A stretch of DNA of 64,000 bases from Mesoflavibacter sp. (lineage in GTDB: Bacteria > Pseudomonadota > Alphaproteobacteria > UBA8366 > Aestuariispiraceae): contig CP051228.1 in NCBI GenBank assembly GCA_017792345.1, positions 558,001 through 622,000 of the forward strand, given 5' to 3'. Positions 53,007 through 62,005 of the stretch are shown piece by piece. A program made the position numbers and the translations under genes. Position 1 is the first letter of the stretch; every line of letters starts with the position of its first letter. The notes under the pieces are model-generated. The model was not told the DNA's origin. It saw only the letters and a list, made by a program, of their open reading frames with translations, and ran no database searches.

Positions 53007-54167
53007 TCAGCGCCGGAACAGCCGGTCGCGCAGTACGCCCCACAGCAGCGCCAGGACGCTGAGTTGCCGCTGCTGAGCCTCGCCGATGTCCTCGCCGGCC
53101 AGAAGTCGGCCAAGATTTCCGGCGAAATCCGACGACAAGCGCGACGTGAAATCCCGTACCAGGCCGGATCGGCCGAACTGCGCCAATGGGCCGGTTAGCT
53201 TGAACCGCACCTCGATGTCGACGGCGGTCCGTTCCTCGGCCTCGGTGCGCAGCGCATAGGTCAGCTGCCCCTGAACATTGGTGCCGCTCTTGGCATCCGC
53301 CCCTTCGCCGGACAGGACGACGCGGCGGGCGTTGGCATCGACCTGCTGGTCGAGCGTCCCGTTGAACCCGGCCGAAATCGGACCGAAGCGGATGGTCAGA
53401 CGGCCCTGGATCCGGTCGCCCTCGACGGCCGTGACCTCCGCACCCGGCATGCAGCGGGCGACGGTCGGAATATCGGTCATGACCTCCCACAATTTGGTGC
53501 GCGGCTGCTCGGCCTTCATGACGAGGGTCAGGACGGTCCACCCGTCATCGTCCACCCGCATGACGGGCTTGCTGATCGTCGCGGACGCCGCACCCGAACC
53601 GGCGGATGCATCCTTCCGCTCCGCAACCTCAAAGCTCGGCGGCGGCACGTCCGGCGCGGCGCGGCCCAGCGGCGCGATGGGGGCCCCGCAAGGCGCCTTC
53701 TCCGCCGCCGTTTCCGCGACCACATCGGAAATCGCCTCGACAATCCCCTGATAGCCGGTGCAACGGCAAATATTCCCGCTCAACGCATGACGGATCCGGG
53801 CCTCGTCGGGCGTATCCAGCCGGTTCACGATGTCGCGCGCCGTGACCAGCATGCCCGGCGTGCAGAAGCCGCATTGCAGTCCGTGGCGTTCGGAAAATGC
53901 CTTGCGCAGCCGGGCCATGGTCGGGTCGTCGTCGAACCCTTCCACGGTGCGAATATCGGACCCGTCGCACGCGGCGGCCAGGGCGATGCAGGACCGGCCC
54001 GGCTGTCCGTCGATCAGGATCGTGCAGGCGCCACAGACCCCTTGCTCGCAGCCAAGATGCGTTCCGGTCAGCCCCATTTGGCCGCGCAGGAAATCGGCAA
54101 GATGGGTCCGGGCTTCGACGGAACCGCTGACCGGCTGCCCGTTCACGGTAAGGGTGATCGATTTCAT
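53007..54167 (-). CDS. Molybdenum hydroxylase 2Fe-2S subunit fused to a CoxG/SRPBCC domain
   Basis: A 386-residue protein. Residues 1-155 are a xanthine-dehydrogenase-type small subunit with both clusters: Cys40, Cys45, Cys48, Cys60 (plant-type) and Cys99, Cys102, Cys134, Cys136 (helical). After a Pro/Ala linker (about 160-200), residues 205-360 form a CoxG-like SRPBCC domain (PTVARCMPGAEVTAV, RFGPISAGFNGTL). CoxG normally is a separate membrane-recruiting protein in CO dehydrogenase. The fusion probably tethers the enzyme to a membrane or acceptor. Its start overlaps the FAD-subunit stop. Confidence 0.88.
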   Translation of the reverse strand: MKSITLTVNGQPVSGSVEARTHLADFLRGQMGLTGTHLGCEQGVCGACTILIDGQPGRSCIALAAACDGSDIRTVEGFDDDPTMARLRKAFSERHGLQCGFCTPGMLVTARDIVNRLDTPDEARIRHALSGNICRCTGYQGIVEAISDVVAETAAEKAPCGAPIAPLGRAAPDVPPPSFEVAERKDASAGSGAASATISKPVMRVDDDGWTVLTLVMKAEQPRTKLWEVMTDIPTVARCMPGAEVTAVEGDRIQGRLTIRFGPISAGFNGTLDQQVDANARRVVLSGEGADAKSGTNVQGQLTYALRTEAEERTAVDIEVRFKLTGPLAQFGRSGLVRDFTSRLSSDFAGNLGRLLAGEDIGEAQQRQLSVLALLWGVLRDRLFRR

Positions 54168-54982
54168 GACGGATAGACCTGTTGGATCGCACGCCGCAGC
54201 GCGACTTCATGTTGGCGGAGCGAGACCGGATTCGCATCGGGCAGGGTCGCGCGAACCGTATCGGCAAGACCGGACAGGGCCGCAGCCCCCTCGGCCGCGA
54301 GCCGCCGGGAGAAATCATCCAGGACGACCGGCGCGCCGTCCGTCGCCCCCATGACAACGCGGCAATAGCGCTGCCCCGGATCGACAACCAAGGCGCCGAT
54401 CGCCTCCGCGAATTCGCCGACCTTGCGGCAGATCTTGTAATAGCCCCAGCGAACCGATTCCGACCGCTTGGGGATCCGGATGGATTCGATGATCTCGCCA
54501 TCGCGCAAGGCGGTGGTGAACGCGCCCTGCATGAACCCCGTCATGGGCACGTCGCGGCTGCCAGCCGCCCCGCGCAGGGTCAGGACCGCATCGAGCGTCG
54601 TCAGCGTCGTCACCCAATCCGCCGCCGGATCGGCATGGGCCAGCGATCCGCCGATGGTGCCGCGCGTGCGGACGGCCCGGTGGGCAATCCCCCGCGCGAC
54701 ATACTGCATCATACCCCCGGCCGGATCCGGAACCTTGCCATCCTCGAATTCGGCATGGCGCACGGCCGCCCCGACGGTCACGGCACCGGACGCATCCTCT
54801 ATCCGACGCAAGGCCGCCGTTGCAGCCAACCCGACCAGGGCGGACGGGCGTACCAGGCGCAGGTTCAGCATCGGTCCCAGGGACTGGCCGCCGGACATCA
54901 CCTTGACGTCGGCGCCCGACAATTGGGTCAGCGCCTCGTCGACGGTCTCCGCGGCGGAATAATCGAAATCGACGGGCTTCAT
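54164..54982 (-). CDS. Molybdenum hydroxylase FAD-binding subunit
   Basis: A 272-residue CoxM/XdhB-like subunit. FAD-binding motifs include VMSGGQSLGPMLNLRL (residues 31-46), GTIGGSLAHADPAADW (about 113-128) and a C-terminal CO_deh_flav domain. It passes electrons from the 2Fe-2S subunit to the final acceptor. Its start and stop overlap the large- and small-subunit genes in ATGA fashion, so all three are co-translated in one order: large, medium, small. Confidence 0.93.
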   Translation of the reverse strand: MKPVDFDYSAAETVDEALTQLSGADVKVMSGGQSLGPMLNLRLVRPSALVGLAATAALRRIEDASGAVTVGAAVRHAEFEDGKVPDPAGGMMQYVARGIAHRAVRTRGTIGGSLAHADPAADWVTTLTTLDAVLTLRGAAGSRDVPMTGFMQGAFTTALRDGEIIESIRIPKRSESVRWGYYKICRKVGEFAEAIGALVVDPGQRYCRVVMGATDGAPVVLDDFSRRLAAEGAAALSGLADTVRATLPDANPVSLRQHEVALRRAIQQVYPS

Positions 54983-57333
54983 GCCACGGCCTCCGAAGCT
55001 GTCTTTTCCTCGGCCCGGATCAGGGCTTCCAGAATCCGTTCCGGGGTCGCCGGGATGCGGGTCAGTTCGACTCCGCGGTCCTTCAGCGCATCGTTGATCG
55101 CGTTGACGATGGCGCCCGGCGGCGCAATTGCCCCGCCTTCCCCGACCCCCTTCATGCCATGGGCGGAATAGGGCGAGGGACTTTCGATATGTCCCATCTT
55201 CATGCGGGGCACTTCGAAGGCGCCGGGCAGAGTATAATCCTGCAGCGTCGAGGCCAGCGGCTGTCCGTGAACGTCATAGGGCGATTCCTCGAACAGTGCG
55301 GTGCCGATGCCCTGGACCGCGCCGCCGATCAACTGGCCGTCGACGATCATCGGGTTCACCATGCGCCCGCAATCATCCACGACGGCATAATCCAGCAGTT
55401 CGACCTGGCCGGTGTCTTCATCGACGGCAACCACGGCGGCATGGGTCGAATAGGTGAAGACGCCGCTGTCGACCTTCGGCTTATACCCTTCGGTGACTTC
55501 CAGCCCCATCGTGTCGACATTGTCCGGAAGCTGTTCCGGGCGCAGATACCAGGCCTTGCCGACATCGGCGAAGCTGATGCTGGCCTTGCCGGAATAGATC
55601 GCGCCGTCCTTCAGTTCGACGCTGTCCTCCGAACATTGCATCAGATGCGCGGCGATGCGGCGGATGCGCCGGGCCAGCTCGATGCTGGCGCGCGATACCG
55701 CCCCGCCGGCCATGACCATGCCGCGCGACGCATAGGCGCCGGTCGAATAGGGGGTCGACGCGGTATCGCCCAGGGTCACGCGCACGGCATCGAAGGCAAT
55801 GCCCAGTTCCTCCACCGCGACCTGGGACAAGGTCGTTTCCAACCCCTGCCCGATCGTGTGGATGCCTGCCCGGATTTCCAGACTGCCATCCGGCGTCAGG
55901 CGCACGGTCGCCTGTTCATAGCCGGGCACCAGCGGGATGCCCCAGCTTGCGAACACCTTTGTGCCGTGGGCCGATTGTTCGGTGAAGGTCGAGAAACCGA
56001 CGCCGATCCGCCGGCCGTCCGGTTCGCCCGAGGCCTGCCGTTTGCGCACGCCCGCCACGTCGATCAACCCGGCCGCCATGCGCAGCGATTCCGGATAATC
56101 GCCGCTGTCATAATGCTTCCCGGTCACATTCGTGTAGGGCATCTGCGCCGCCTGGACGAGGTTCTCGGCGCGCACATCCATCGGATCGCGGCCGACCTCG
56201 CGGGCGATGGCATCGATCATCAGTTCGATCGCGAAACACACGCCCGGCCGGGCGACGCCGCGATAGGGCGTGAAGGGCGGCTTGTTGGTCGCGACGGAGA
56301 AGGTCTTGCAGCGATAGACCCGGAAATCATAGGGGCCGGGCAGGTTGCCGCCGGCCTGGGCGGCTTCCAGACAGGCCGTGAAGGGCCAGACCGAATAGGC
56401 GCCGACGCTGACGGTCACTTCAGCGTCCAGGCCCAGCAAGCGGCCGCGCTCGTCGGCATAGGCGGTAAGTTTGTAATGATGTTCGCGCGAATTCGCCCCG
56501 GCGGTCAGATGCTCGCGCCGGTCTTCGATCCATCGGAACGGACGGCGCCGCGTCATCGCCAGCCAGGCGACGCAGATCTCTTCCGGTTGCAGCACGCATT
56601 TATAGCCAAAGCCGCCGCCGACATCCGGCGGAATGACCCGGATCTTCGCCTGGTCCAGACCCAGCGTTTCCGACAGGCCGGTCCGGATCATGTGCGGCAC
56701 CTGGGTCGAGGTATAGACGACCAACTGTCCCGCCTGGAAATCCCAATAGGCCAGAACGCCCTTGCCTTCCATCGGGTGCATACATTGCCGCCCGGTATTC
56801 AATTCGCGCGACACCTTGACCGGCGCCGTTTTCGCCAGATCGTCGATGTCGCCGTTTACGGCGGTCGTCAGGAACAGGTTGTCGCCCCATTCGTCATGGA
56901 CCAGGGGCGAGTCGGGGCGCCGCGCGTCGAGACTGTCGACGACCGCGGGCAGTTCCTCGATATCCAGACCGACCGCTTCGGCCACGTCCTCGGCTTCCGC
57001 ACGGGTCGGGGCGATGCACATGGCAATGCATTCCCCGACGAAACGGACCTTGTCCGTCGCCAGGGCGGGATAGTTCGACGTCTTGAAGCCGGGGATGCCG
57101 GAATTCGCCAGGATCGGATTGACCCCGGTCAGATCGGCGGCGGTGAAGACACGATCTTCCAGCCCGGCCGGTTTCGTGATCCCGCGGATTCTGCCATGGG
57201 CGACGGCACTGCGCCGGAACGCCACATCCGACAGGCCGGGCATCGCGATGTCGGAGACAAAACGGCCCCGCCCATGAAGATGCCGTTCGTCTTCCTTGCG
57301 GATAACCCGCGCGCCGATCCCGTCTTTTGCCAT
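54979..57333 (-). CDS. Molybdopterin-binding large subunit of a xanthine-dehydrogenase-family hydroxylase
   Basis: A 784-residue large subunit. MoCo-contact regions include GGGFGYKC, FTPYRGVARPGVCFA, the QGLETTLSQVAVEELG segment and the C-terminal base Glu in KGVGEGGAIAPPGAI. The active-site loop is PYRGVARP, not the AYRCSFR of true CO dehydrogenase, so a CO substrate is unlikely; hydroxylation of an aromatic, N-heterocyclic or aldehyde compound is expected. Preceded by a TRAP uptake system, which may supply it. Confidence 0.92.
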   Translation of the reverse strand: MAKDGIGARVIRKEDERHLHGRGRFVSDIAMPGLSDVAFRRSAVAHGRIRGITKPAGLEDRVFTAADLTGVNPILANSGIPGFKTSNYPALATDKVRFVGECIAMCIAPTRAEAEDVAEAVGLDIEELPAVVDSLDARRPDSPLVHDEWGDNLFLTTAVNGDIDDLAKTAPVKVSRELNTGRQCMHPMEGKGVLAYWDFQAGQLVVYTSTQVPHMIRTGLSETLGLDQAKIRVIPPDVGGGFGYKCVLQPEEICVAWLAMTRRRPFRWIEDRREHLTAGANSREHHYKLTAYADERGRLLGLDAEVTVSVGAYSVWPFTACLEAAQAGGNLPGPYDFRVYRCKTFSVATNKPPFTPYRGVARPGVCFAIELMIDAIAREVGRDPMDVRAENLVQAAQMPYTNVTGKHYDSGDYPESLRMAAGLIDVAGVRKRQASGEPDGRRIGVGFSTFTEQSAHGTKVFASWGIPLVPGYEQATVRLTPDGSLEIRAGIHTIGQGLETTLSQVAVEELGIAFDAVRVTLGDTASTPYSTGAYASRGMVMAGGAVSRASIELARRIRRIAAHLMQCSEDSVELKDGAIYSGKASISFADVGKAWYLRPEQLPDNVDTMGLEVTEGYKPKVDSGVFTYSTHAAVVAVDEDTGQVELLDYAVVDDCGRMVNPMIVDGQLIGGAVQGIGTALFEESPYDVHGQPLASTLQDYTLPGAFEVPRMKMGHIESPSPYSAHGMKGVGEGGAIAPPGAIVNAINDALKDRGVELTRIPATPERILEALIRAEEKTASEAVA

Positions 57334-57363
57334 CTTAAAACTCTCTTACATCCGAAGAAGGGA

Positions 57364-57397
57364 CGGCCGGCACCGCGCGTCCACGCGATGCCGGCCG
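57364..57397 (-). terminator. Strong hairpin after the second TRAP binding-protein gene
   Basis: A two-part stem (CGGCCGGCA with TGCCGGCCG, then CGCGT with ACGCG) 14 bases past the binding-protein stop and before the large-subunit gene. No U-run follows. It probably stabilises the binding-protein mRNA, as at 12246-12269. Confidence 0.65.
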
Positions 57398-57410
57398 CAC
57401 GAACACACGA

Positions 57411-58514
57411 TCAGAGCCCGTAGGGGAAGTCCAGACCGCGCGCCTTCATGAAGGCCAGTTCCGACGTGTTGGTATACGGCATCACCTGCTTCCGGAAGGT
57501 CATCTGGCTGGTATAAACTTCCTTGCTCAACTCGTCCGCTTCACCGGCTTCGGCAATGACCTTGCCGGCCACTTCGCCCAGCGTCTTCAGCGTCGCTTCG
57601 TCCAGGAACTTCATTTCGACGCCATGTTCGGTCTGCAGGGTCTGATAGGCCTGCGCGTTCTTGGCGACGAATTCGGACAGGACCACGCTGTTCGCGGTTT
57701 CGTTGGCCAACTGTACGATGGTCTTCAGGTCGTCCGGCAGATCGTCCCAGGCCTGCTTGTTGATGAAGCAGTCCAGAACGCCGCAGGGCTCCATCCAGCC
57801 CGGCCAGTAGCAGAACTTCGCGACCTTGTGCAGGCCGAACGCCATGTCGTTGAACGGACCGACGAAGTCGGCGCCGTCGATGGCATTGGTCTGCAGCCCC
57901 TGGGGCACTTCGCCCAGCGGCATCTGAACCGGTGTCGCGCCGATTTCGCGCAGCACCTTCGCGCCCAGCCCGCCGGAGCGGATCTTCATACCCTTATAGT
58001 CGTCGATGCTGTTGATTTCCTTGTTGAACCAACCGGCCGACTGCACCGAGGTATTGCCGCTAGGCAGAAATTTGACGCCCATTTCGCCATAGATCTTGTC
58101 GGCGATTTCCTGTCCGCCGCCGAAGCGGAACCAGGCGTTCTGCTCCTGGGTCGTCAGGCCGAAAGGCAGCGGGGTGAAGAACTGAACCGCCGGCAGCTTG
58201 CCCGCCCAGTAAGCCGGATAGCCGTGGCCCATTTCCAGACCGCCATCGGCGACCGCGTCCATCAGCTGCAGCGGCGGGGCGATTTCGCCGGCACCGTAAA
58301 GCTTGATCGACAGTTTCCCGCCCGAGGCCTTTTCGACCATTTCGGACACCATCTTTGCACCGGTCCACAGCAGCGGCGAGTTTTCGCGCCACGTGGCCTG
58401 CATGCGCCATTGGATCTTGCCCTGGGAAATGGCCGGGGCCGACAGGGCGGTTGCCGCCACACCACCGGCGCCCAGAGCACCGGCGGCCTTAAAGAATTGT
58501 CTGCGCTTCATCAT
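57411..58514 (-). CDS. TRAP transporter substrate-binding protein with Tat signal
   Basis: A 367-residue binding protein. The N-terminus MMKRRQFFKAAGALGAGG is a twin-arginine signal, cleaved near APAIS at residue 30. The body matches the mannitol/chloroaromatic-type DctP group (GDFVGPFN-like DGADFVGPFND, IRSGGLGAKVLREIGATP, PGWMEP). It is followed by the molybdenum hydroxylase genes and preceded by the permeases. The Tat signal suggests it is exported folded. Its ligand may be the hydroxylase substrate. Confidence 0.92.
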   Translation of the reverse strand: MMKRRQFFKAAGALGAGGVAATALSAPAISQGKIQWRMQATWRENSPLLWTGAKMVSEMVEKASGGKLSIKLYGAGEIAPPLQLMDAVADGGLEMGHGYPAYWAGKLPAVQFFTPLPFGLTTQEQNAWFRFGGGQEIADKIYGEMGVKFLPSGNTSVQSAGWFNKEINSIDDYKGMKIRSGGLGAKVLREIGATPVQMPLGEVPQGLQTNAIDGADFVGPFNDMAFGLHKVAKFCYWPGWMEPCGVLDCFINKQAWDDLPDDLKTIVQLANETANSVVLSEFVAKNAQAYQTLQTEHGVEMKFLDEATLKTLGEVAGKVIAEAGEADELSKEVYTSQMTFRKQVMPYTNTSELAFMKARGLDFPYGL

Positions 58515-58602
58515 TGTCTCCTCGTTCTCCTGTTCACACGGGGCGGATGCCCCTTACCTTCTCCTGACCCGTCTCCGCCCTGGAGGCATCACGCATGGAT
58601 AA

Positions 58603-59985
58603 TCAGAAGAGAAGTTTCGGCAGCCAGGTCGCGATCGACGGGAACATCCAGATCACGGCAATGGCCAAAAGCTGTATGGCGACAAAGGGGATGACGCCGC
58701 GGTAGATGGTCGGGCCGCTCAACCCCTGCGCCACGCCCTGCAGATAGAAGATCGCGAAGCCGAAGGGCGGCGTCAGATAGCTGGTCTGCAGCACGATCGC
58801 CATGGCGACGCCGAGCCAGATCGGATCGACCCCCATGATGATCAGGATCGGCGCGAAGATCGGCACGACGATGAAGATGATCTCGAACGTGTCGATCATG
58901 AAGCCCAGCAGGAACATCAGGAACAGCACGAAGACCGTCGCCCCCAGCGCGCCGCCCGGCAGATCGGCCACGAAGTCGCGGACGACGTCGTCGCCGCCCA
59001 GCCCGCGGAAGACCAGCGAGAAGATTGTCGCCCCCAGCAGGATCGCGAAGATCATGTTGCTGATCATCAGCGTCGACTTCGAAATATCGAACAGCAGGGC
59101 GCGGCTGAACCGGCCCTTGAGCGCGCCCAGAAGACAGGCCCCCATGGCGCCGACCGCAGCCGATTCCGTCGCGGTGGCGATCCCGGTAAGGATCGAACCG
59201 AGCACCAGGATGATCAGCACCAGCGGCGGAATGACCGCGCGCACCATCCGCCGGCCCAGGGAACGCCGTTCATCCTCGGTCATCAGCAGCGGCGGGCAGG
59301 CTTTCGGGTTCATCGCCGCGCGGATCAGCAGCCAGACGATATAGAAGCCGACCAGCAGCAGACCCGGCAGCAGCGCGGCCGAGAACAGATCCGTGATGGT
59401 GACCTGCGCGCCGTCGAACCGGCCCAGTTCCAGATTGGCCTGGGTGTTGGCGTTCTGCAGCATGATGCCCAGCAGGATCAGCACCGTCGACGGCGGGATA
59501 AGCTGCGCCATCGTGCCCGACGCGCAGATGATGCCGCCGGCAAGGCTGGGATCGTATTTCGCGCGCATCATCGCGGGCAGGCTGATCAAGCCCATTGTCA
59601 CGACCGTCGCGCCCACAATCCCGGTCGACGCCGCCAGCAACGCGCCGACGATGATCACCGATATGCCGAGTCCGCCGCGCATGCTGCCGAAAGCCTGGCC
59701 CATGGTCAGCAACAGGTCTTCGGCGATCCTGGACCGCTCCAGAACGACGCCCATAAAGACGAATAGCGGGACCGCGACCAGGGTCTCGTCGGTCATCAGG
59801 CTGACGAACCGGCCGAGGATGGAGGAGGTCATCCCCCAGACGAAAAGGTCGAACTGGGCGCCGATCAAGGCGAAGAGGATGGAGACGCCCGCCAGTCCGA
59901 AGGCGACCGGGAACCCCGTCAGCAGGACGGCGAAGGTCGTCACGAAGAACAGCAGGATGAATAGGGCGTGCATGTCTTCAGCCAT
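58603..59985 (-). CDS. TRAP transporter large permease (DctM)
   Basis: A 460-residue membrane protein with about 12-13 helices and the DctM blocks VPLFVFMGVVLERS, GGIICASGTMAQLIPPSTVL and a C-terminal SYLTPPFGFAIFYLQG. The longer form and sequence belong to the TRAP subgroup with larger permeases paired with Tat-exported binding proteins. It overlaps the small permease gene by 8 bases. Confidence 0.93.
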   Translation of the reverse strand: MAEDMHALFILLFFVTTFAVLLTGFPVAFGLAGVSILFALIGAQFDLFVWGMTSSILGRFVSLMTDETLVAVPLFVFMGVVLERSRIAEDLLLTMGQAFGSMRGGLGISVIIVGALLAASTGIVGATVVTMGLISLPAMMRAKYDPSLAGGIICASGTMAQLIPPSTVLILLGIMLQNANTQANLELGRFDGAQVTITDLFSAALLPGLLLVGFYIVWLLIRAAMNPKACPPLLMTEDERRSLGRRMVRAVIPPLVLIILVLGSILTGIATATESAAVGAMGACLLGALKGRFSRALLFDISKSTLMISNMIFAILLGATIFSLVFRGLGGDDVVRDFVADLPGGALGATVFVLFLMFLLGFMIDTFEIIFIVVPIFAPILIIMGVDPIWLGVAMAIVLQTSYLTPPFGFAIFYLQGVAQGLSGPTIYRGVIPFVAIQLLAIAVIWMFPSIATWLPKLLF

Positions 59986-60511
59986 GATCCCGCGCCCCTT
60001 CCCCGCCAGAATTGCCCAGCAGATGAACCGCGCGGATCAGGTCGGAAAGCCCTTGCAGAGACACCAGCACACAGAAGGCCGGCACCGCGGCCTTCATCAC
60101 ATACATGAACGGCAGCCCATCGATGGACGGCGACATTTCCAGGCTGAAGACCGACCGCAGCACCGCGTTCCACGACGCCGTGCCGATCACATACATGGCC
60201 GGCCACAGCAGGAACAGGACACCGAACACGGTGACCACCGCACGCCCCCGCTCCGACAGCCGGGTGTAGAGCACGTCGACACGGACATGCTTGTTTTCGA
60301 TCATCAGGTAGGACGCGCCCAGCGTGATCACGAGGCCGTTCAGCCAGACGAAGCTTTCGGAAAGCCACGGAAAGCCGAGCTGAAACCCGTATCGCAGGAT
60401 AACGACCGATCCGCCCAGCAGCACGATCACCGGCAGACACAGAATCGCCAGATAGCCGATCCCCCGGCCAAGTCCGTCGATTTTGTCGGCGAGCCACAAT
60501 GCCGCCGACAT
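59978..60511 (-). CDS. TRAP transporter small permease (DctQ)
   Basis: A 177-residue membrane protein with four helices (about 18-40, 50-70, 90-112, 135-157) and the FPWLSESFVWLNGLVITLGASYLMIENKHVRVDVLY pattern of DctQ, shown here only by its parts: a WLNG turn and an HVRVDVLY loop. ATG 60511 is used; the frame to 60556 lies in the promoter region. First gene of the second TRAP/hydroxylase operon. Confidence 0.88.
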   Translation of the reverse strand: MSAALWLADKIDGLGRGIGYLAILCLPVIVLLGGSVVILRYGFQLGFPWLSESFVWLNGLVITLGASYLMIENKHVRVDVLYTRLSERGRAVVTVFGVLFLLWPAMYVIGTASWNAVLRSVFSLEMSPSIDGLPFMYVMKAAVPAFCVLVSLQGLSDLIRAVHLLGNSGGEGARDHG

Positions 60512-60900
60512 CAGCGCACCCCGCCGGGAATGACGGCCGCGCCGGTGGGCGCGCATTCCTTAGGTGAGAACAATTTCATTCCCTTAGGCCCCCAAACTTC
60601 GATCCCTGATGCGACCGGCTTAGCCGAGTTCGCTGTTGTTAATAGGCAGTATACTGAGTTTTTTTTCACTGTCAATCAGACGAAAGAAAACTGCCAAACT
60701 TTGCCTTTTTCAACGCAAAATCAGGTGTTTATAGATTCTCTCAGAAAACAACATTACTTCTCACAGGTCTAAAATGTGTTGAATTATGGGTGACACCGCA
60801 CATATACCTGCGCCCAGCACAAGGCCAGGACCGGACAAACGCTTGCGGCATTCAGCGCCGTTTGCGAGTGTTTTTCTTATAAAGAACGCAAGGAATTGAT
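60512..60900. promoter_or_regulatory. AT-rich divergent intergenic region with a MarR-type dyad
   Basis: About 390 bases between the TRAP operon and the marR gene, unusually AT-rich for this window. It holds no gene I can support. TTCTTATAAAGAA (60874-60886), with perfect 5-base arms, is 14 bases before the MarR start and could be its operator. Promoters for both directions are expected here. Confidence 0.5.
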
Positions 60901-61410
60901 ATGGGAGCGAAAAAAGAAAATCTGGCGGAATCCGAGCAGCCGACGACATTGCTGGAGCGCATGCCGCTCTGGTCCCGACCGGGATTTCTCGTCCGGCGCC
61001 TGCATCAGATCCACTACGCCCTGTTTTTCGAAGAGTGTAAGGAATTCGACATCACGCCGGTCCAATACGGCCTGATGACGACCCTGAAGATGCGGCCCGA
61101 CCAGGATCAGAACTCTCTGGGTCAGGAGTTGGGGCTGGATCGCACCAATGTCGCGGACGTTCTGGTCCGGCTGACCAAGCGCGGCCTGGTGGAGCGCCGT
61201 CGCAGCGAAGAGGACAAGCGCATGGTCCTGGCCCGGCTGACCGAAGAGGGCGAGCGGGTGACCGAGACCATGTACACGTCGATGCAGCGGGCACAGGAAC
61301 GCTTGCTGGAGCCGTTGCTGCCGCAGGAGCGCAACGCCTTCATCACCACGCTCATCCGACTGATCGACGGCAACAACCAGCACGGCAGAACCGTGTTCAA
61401 GCCGAACTGA
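60901..61410 (+). CDS. MarR family transcriptional regulator
   Basis: A 169-residue MarR protein: helical N-terminus (PGFLVRRLHQIHYALFFEECKEFDITPVQYGLM), winged helix (SLGQELGLDRTNVADVLVRLTKRGLVERRRSEEDKRMVLARLT) and a C-terminal dimer helix. AAGGAA precedes the ATG. It is divergent from the TRAP/hydroxylase operon and convergent with the Rieske oxygenase genes, so it probably controls aromatic-compound degradation on one or both sides. Confidence 0.92.
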   Translation: MGAKKENLAESEQPTTLLERMPLWSRPGFLVRRLHQIHYALFFEECKEFDITPVQYGLMTTLKMRPDQDQNSLGQELGLDRTNVADVLVRLTKRGLVERRRSEEDKRMVLARLTEEGERVTETMYTSMQRAQERLLEPLLPQERNAFITTLIRLIDGNNQHGRTVFKPN

Positions 61411-61450
61411 TCGCCGCCGCGCTATTCCCCCGCCTTGCCGATGCCGGTCC

Positions 61451-62005
61451 CTAGACCGGGAAAACCAGGGCGGTGGGAATGATCAGGCTGTCATAGACAC
61501 AGATCCGGCGGCGCAGAAGCAGGGCCCCATCCGTCCCCCGCGCGAATATGTCGTGATACGATCCGGCCTGATGGATATGGGTGGTCGGATCGTCATGCAG
61601 GGTTTCCAGAACCATGTAGTTCGCCCGGGCGACAACGGCGCCGTCATCGGAAACGCCGATCGCCAGCGTGTTGGTGATGTAGTGGCGCAGGTAGCGCGGG
61701 GCAAACATCGCCGTATGCTGGATCGCGAAGGCGCGGTCCTTCAACATGCCCTTGCCCTCGCAATGCACCAGGCCGACCGGCATGTCATGGTCGAAGTTTT
61801 CCCGCGCCGTCACCGAGTAGAAGGCGTCTTCGGTGAAAAATTCCGGCCAGACCTGAAGATCGCCCTCGTCCAGGACCAGGCTGTACTGAGCGTTGAAATC
61901 CTCCAGCTCGGCACGCAGGCCCCTGCTTTCCTCACCGGTCGGCTTGCGAAAGCCGCCGGCGACGGCGGCCTCTCCGATAATCGGTTTCGACATGAACGAC
62001 ATCAC
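61451..62005 (-). CDS. Aromatic-ring-hydroxylating dioxygenase beta subunit
   Basis: A 184-residue SnoaL/NTF2-like beta subunit. Characteristic blocks are LDEGDLQVWPEFFTEDAFYSVTARENFD, an RYLRHYITNTLAIG segment and a C-terminal LLRRRICVYDSLIIPTALVFPV. It supports the alpha3beta3 oxygenase structure. Its start overlaps the alpha-subunit stop (ATGA at 62002-62005). The pattern is closest to anthranilate/salicylate/benzoate-type oxygenases. Confidence 0.9.
   Translation of the reverse strand: MMSFMSKPIIGEAAVAGGFRKPTGEESRGLRAELEDFNAQYSLVLDEGDLQVWPEFFTEDAFYSVTARENFDHDMPVGLVHCEGKGMLKDRAFAIQHTAMFAPRYLRHYITNTLAIGVSDDGAVVARANYMVLETLHDDPTTHIHQAGSYHDIFARGTDGALLLRRRICVYDSLIIPTALVFPV

Noticed and set aside
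54979-57333. Carbon monoxide dehydrogenase large subunit
   Set aside because: The CO dehydrogenase active-site loop AYRCSFR is replaced by PYRGVARP, and no Cox accessory ATPase genes are present.
55159-57423. Long plus-strand open frame of 754 codons
   Set aside because: It is antisense to the molybdenum hydroxylase large subunit, whose family motifs are clear. The antisense translation is Arg/Asp/Gln-rich with no family features.
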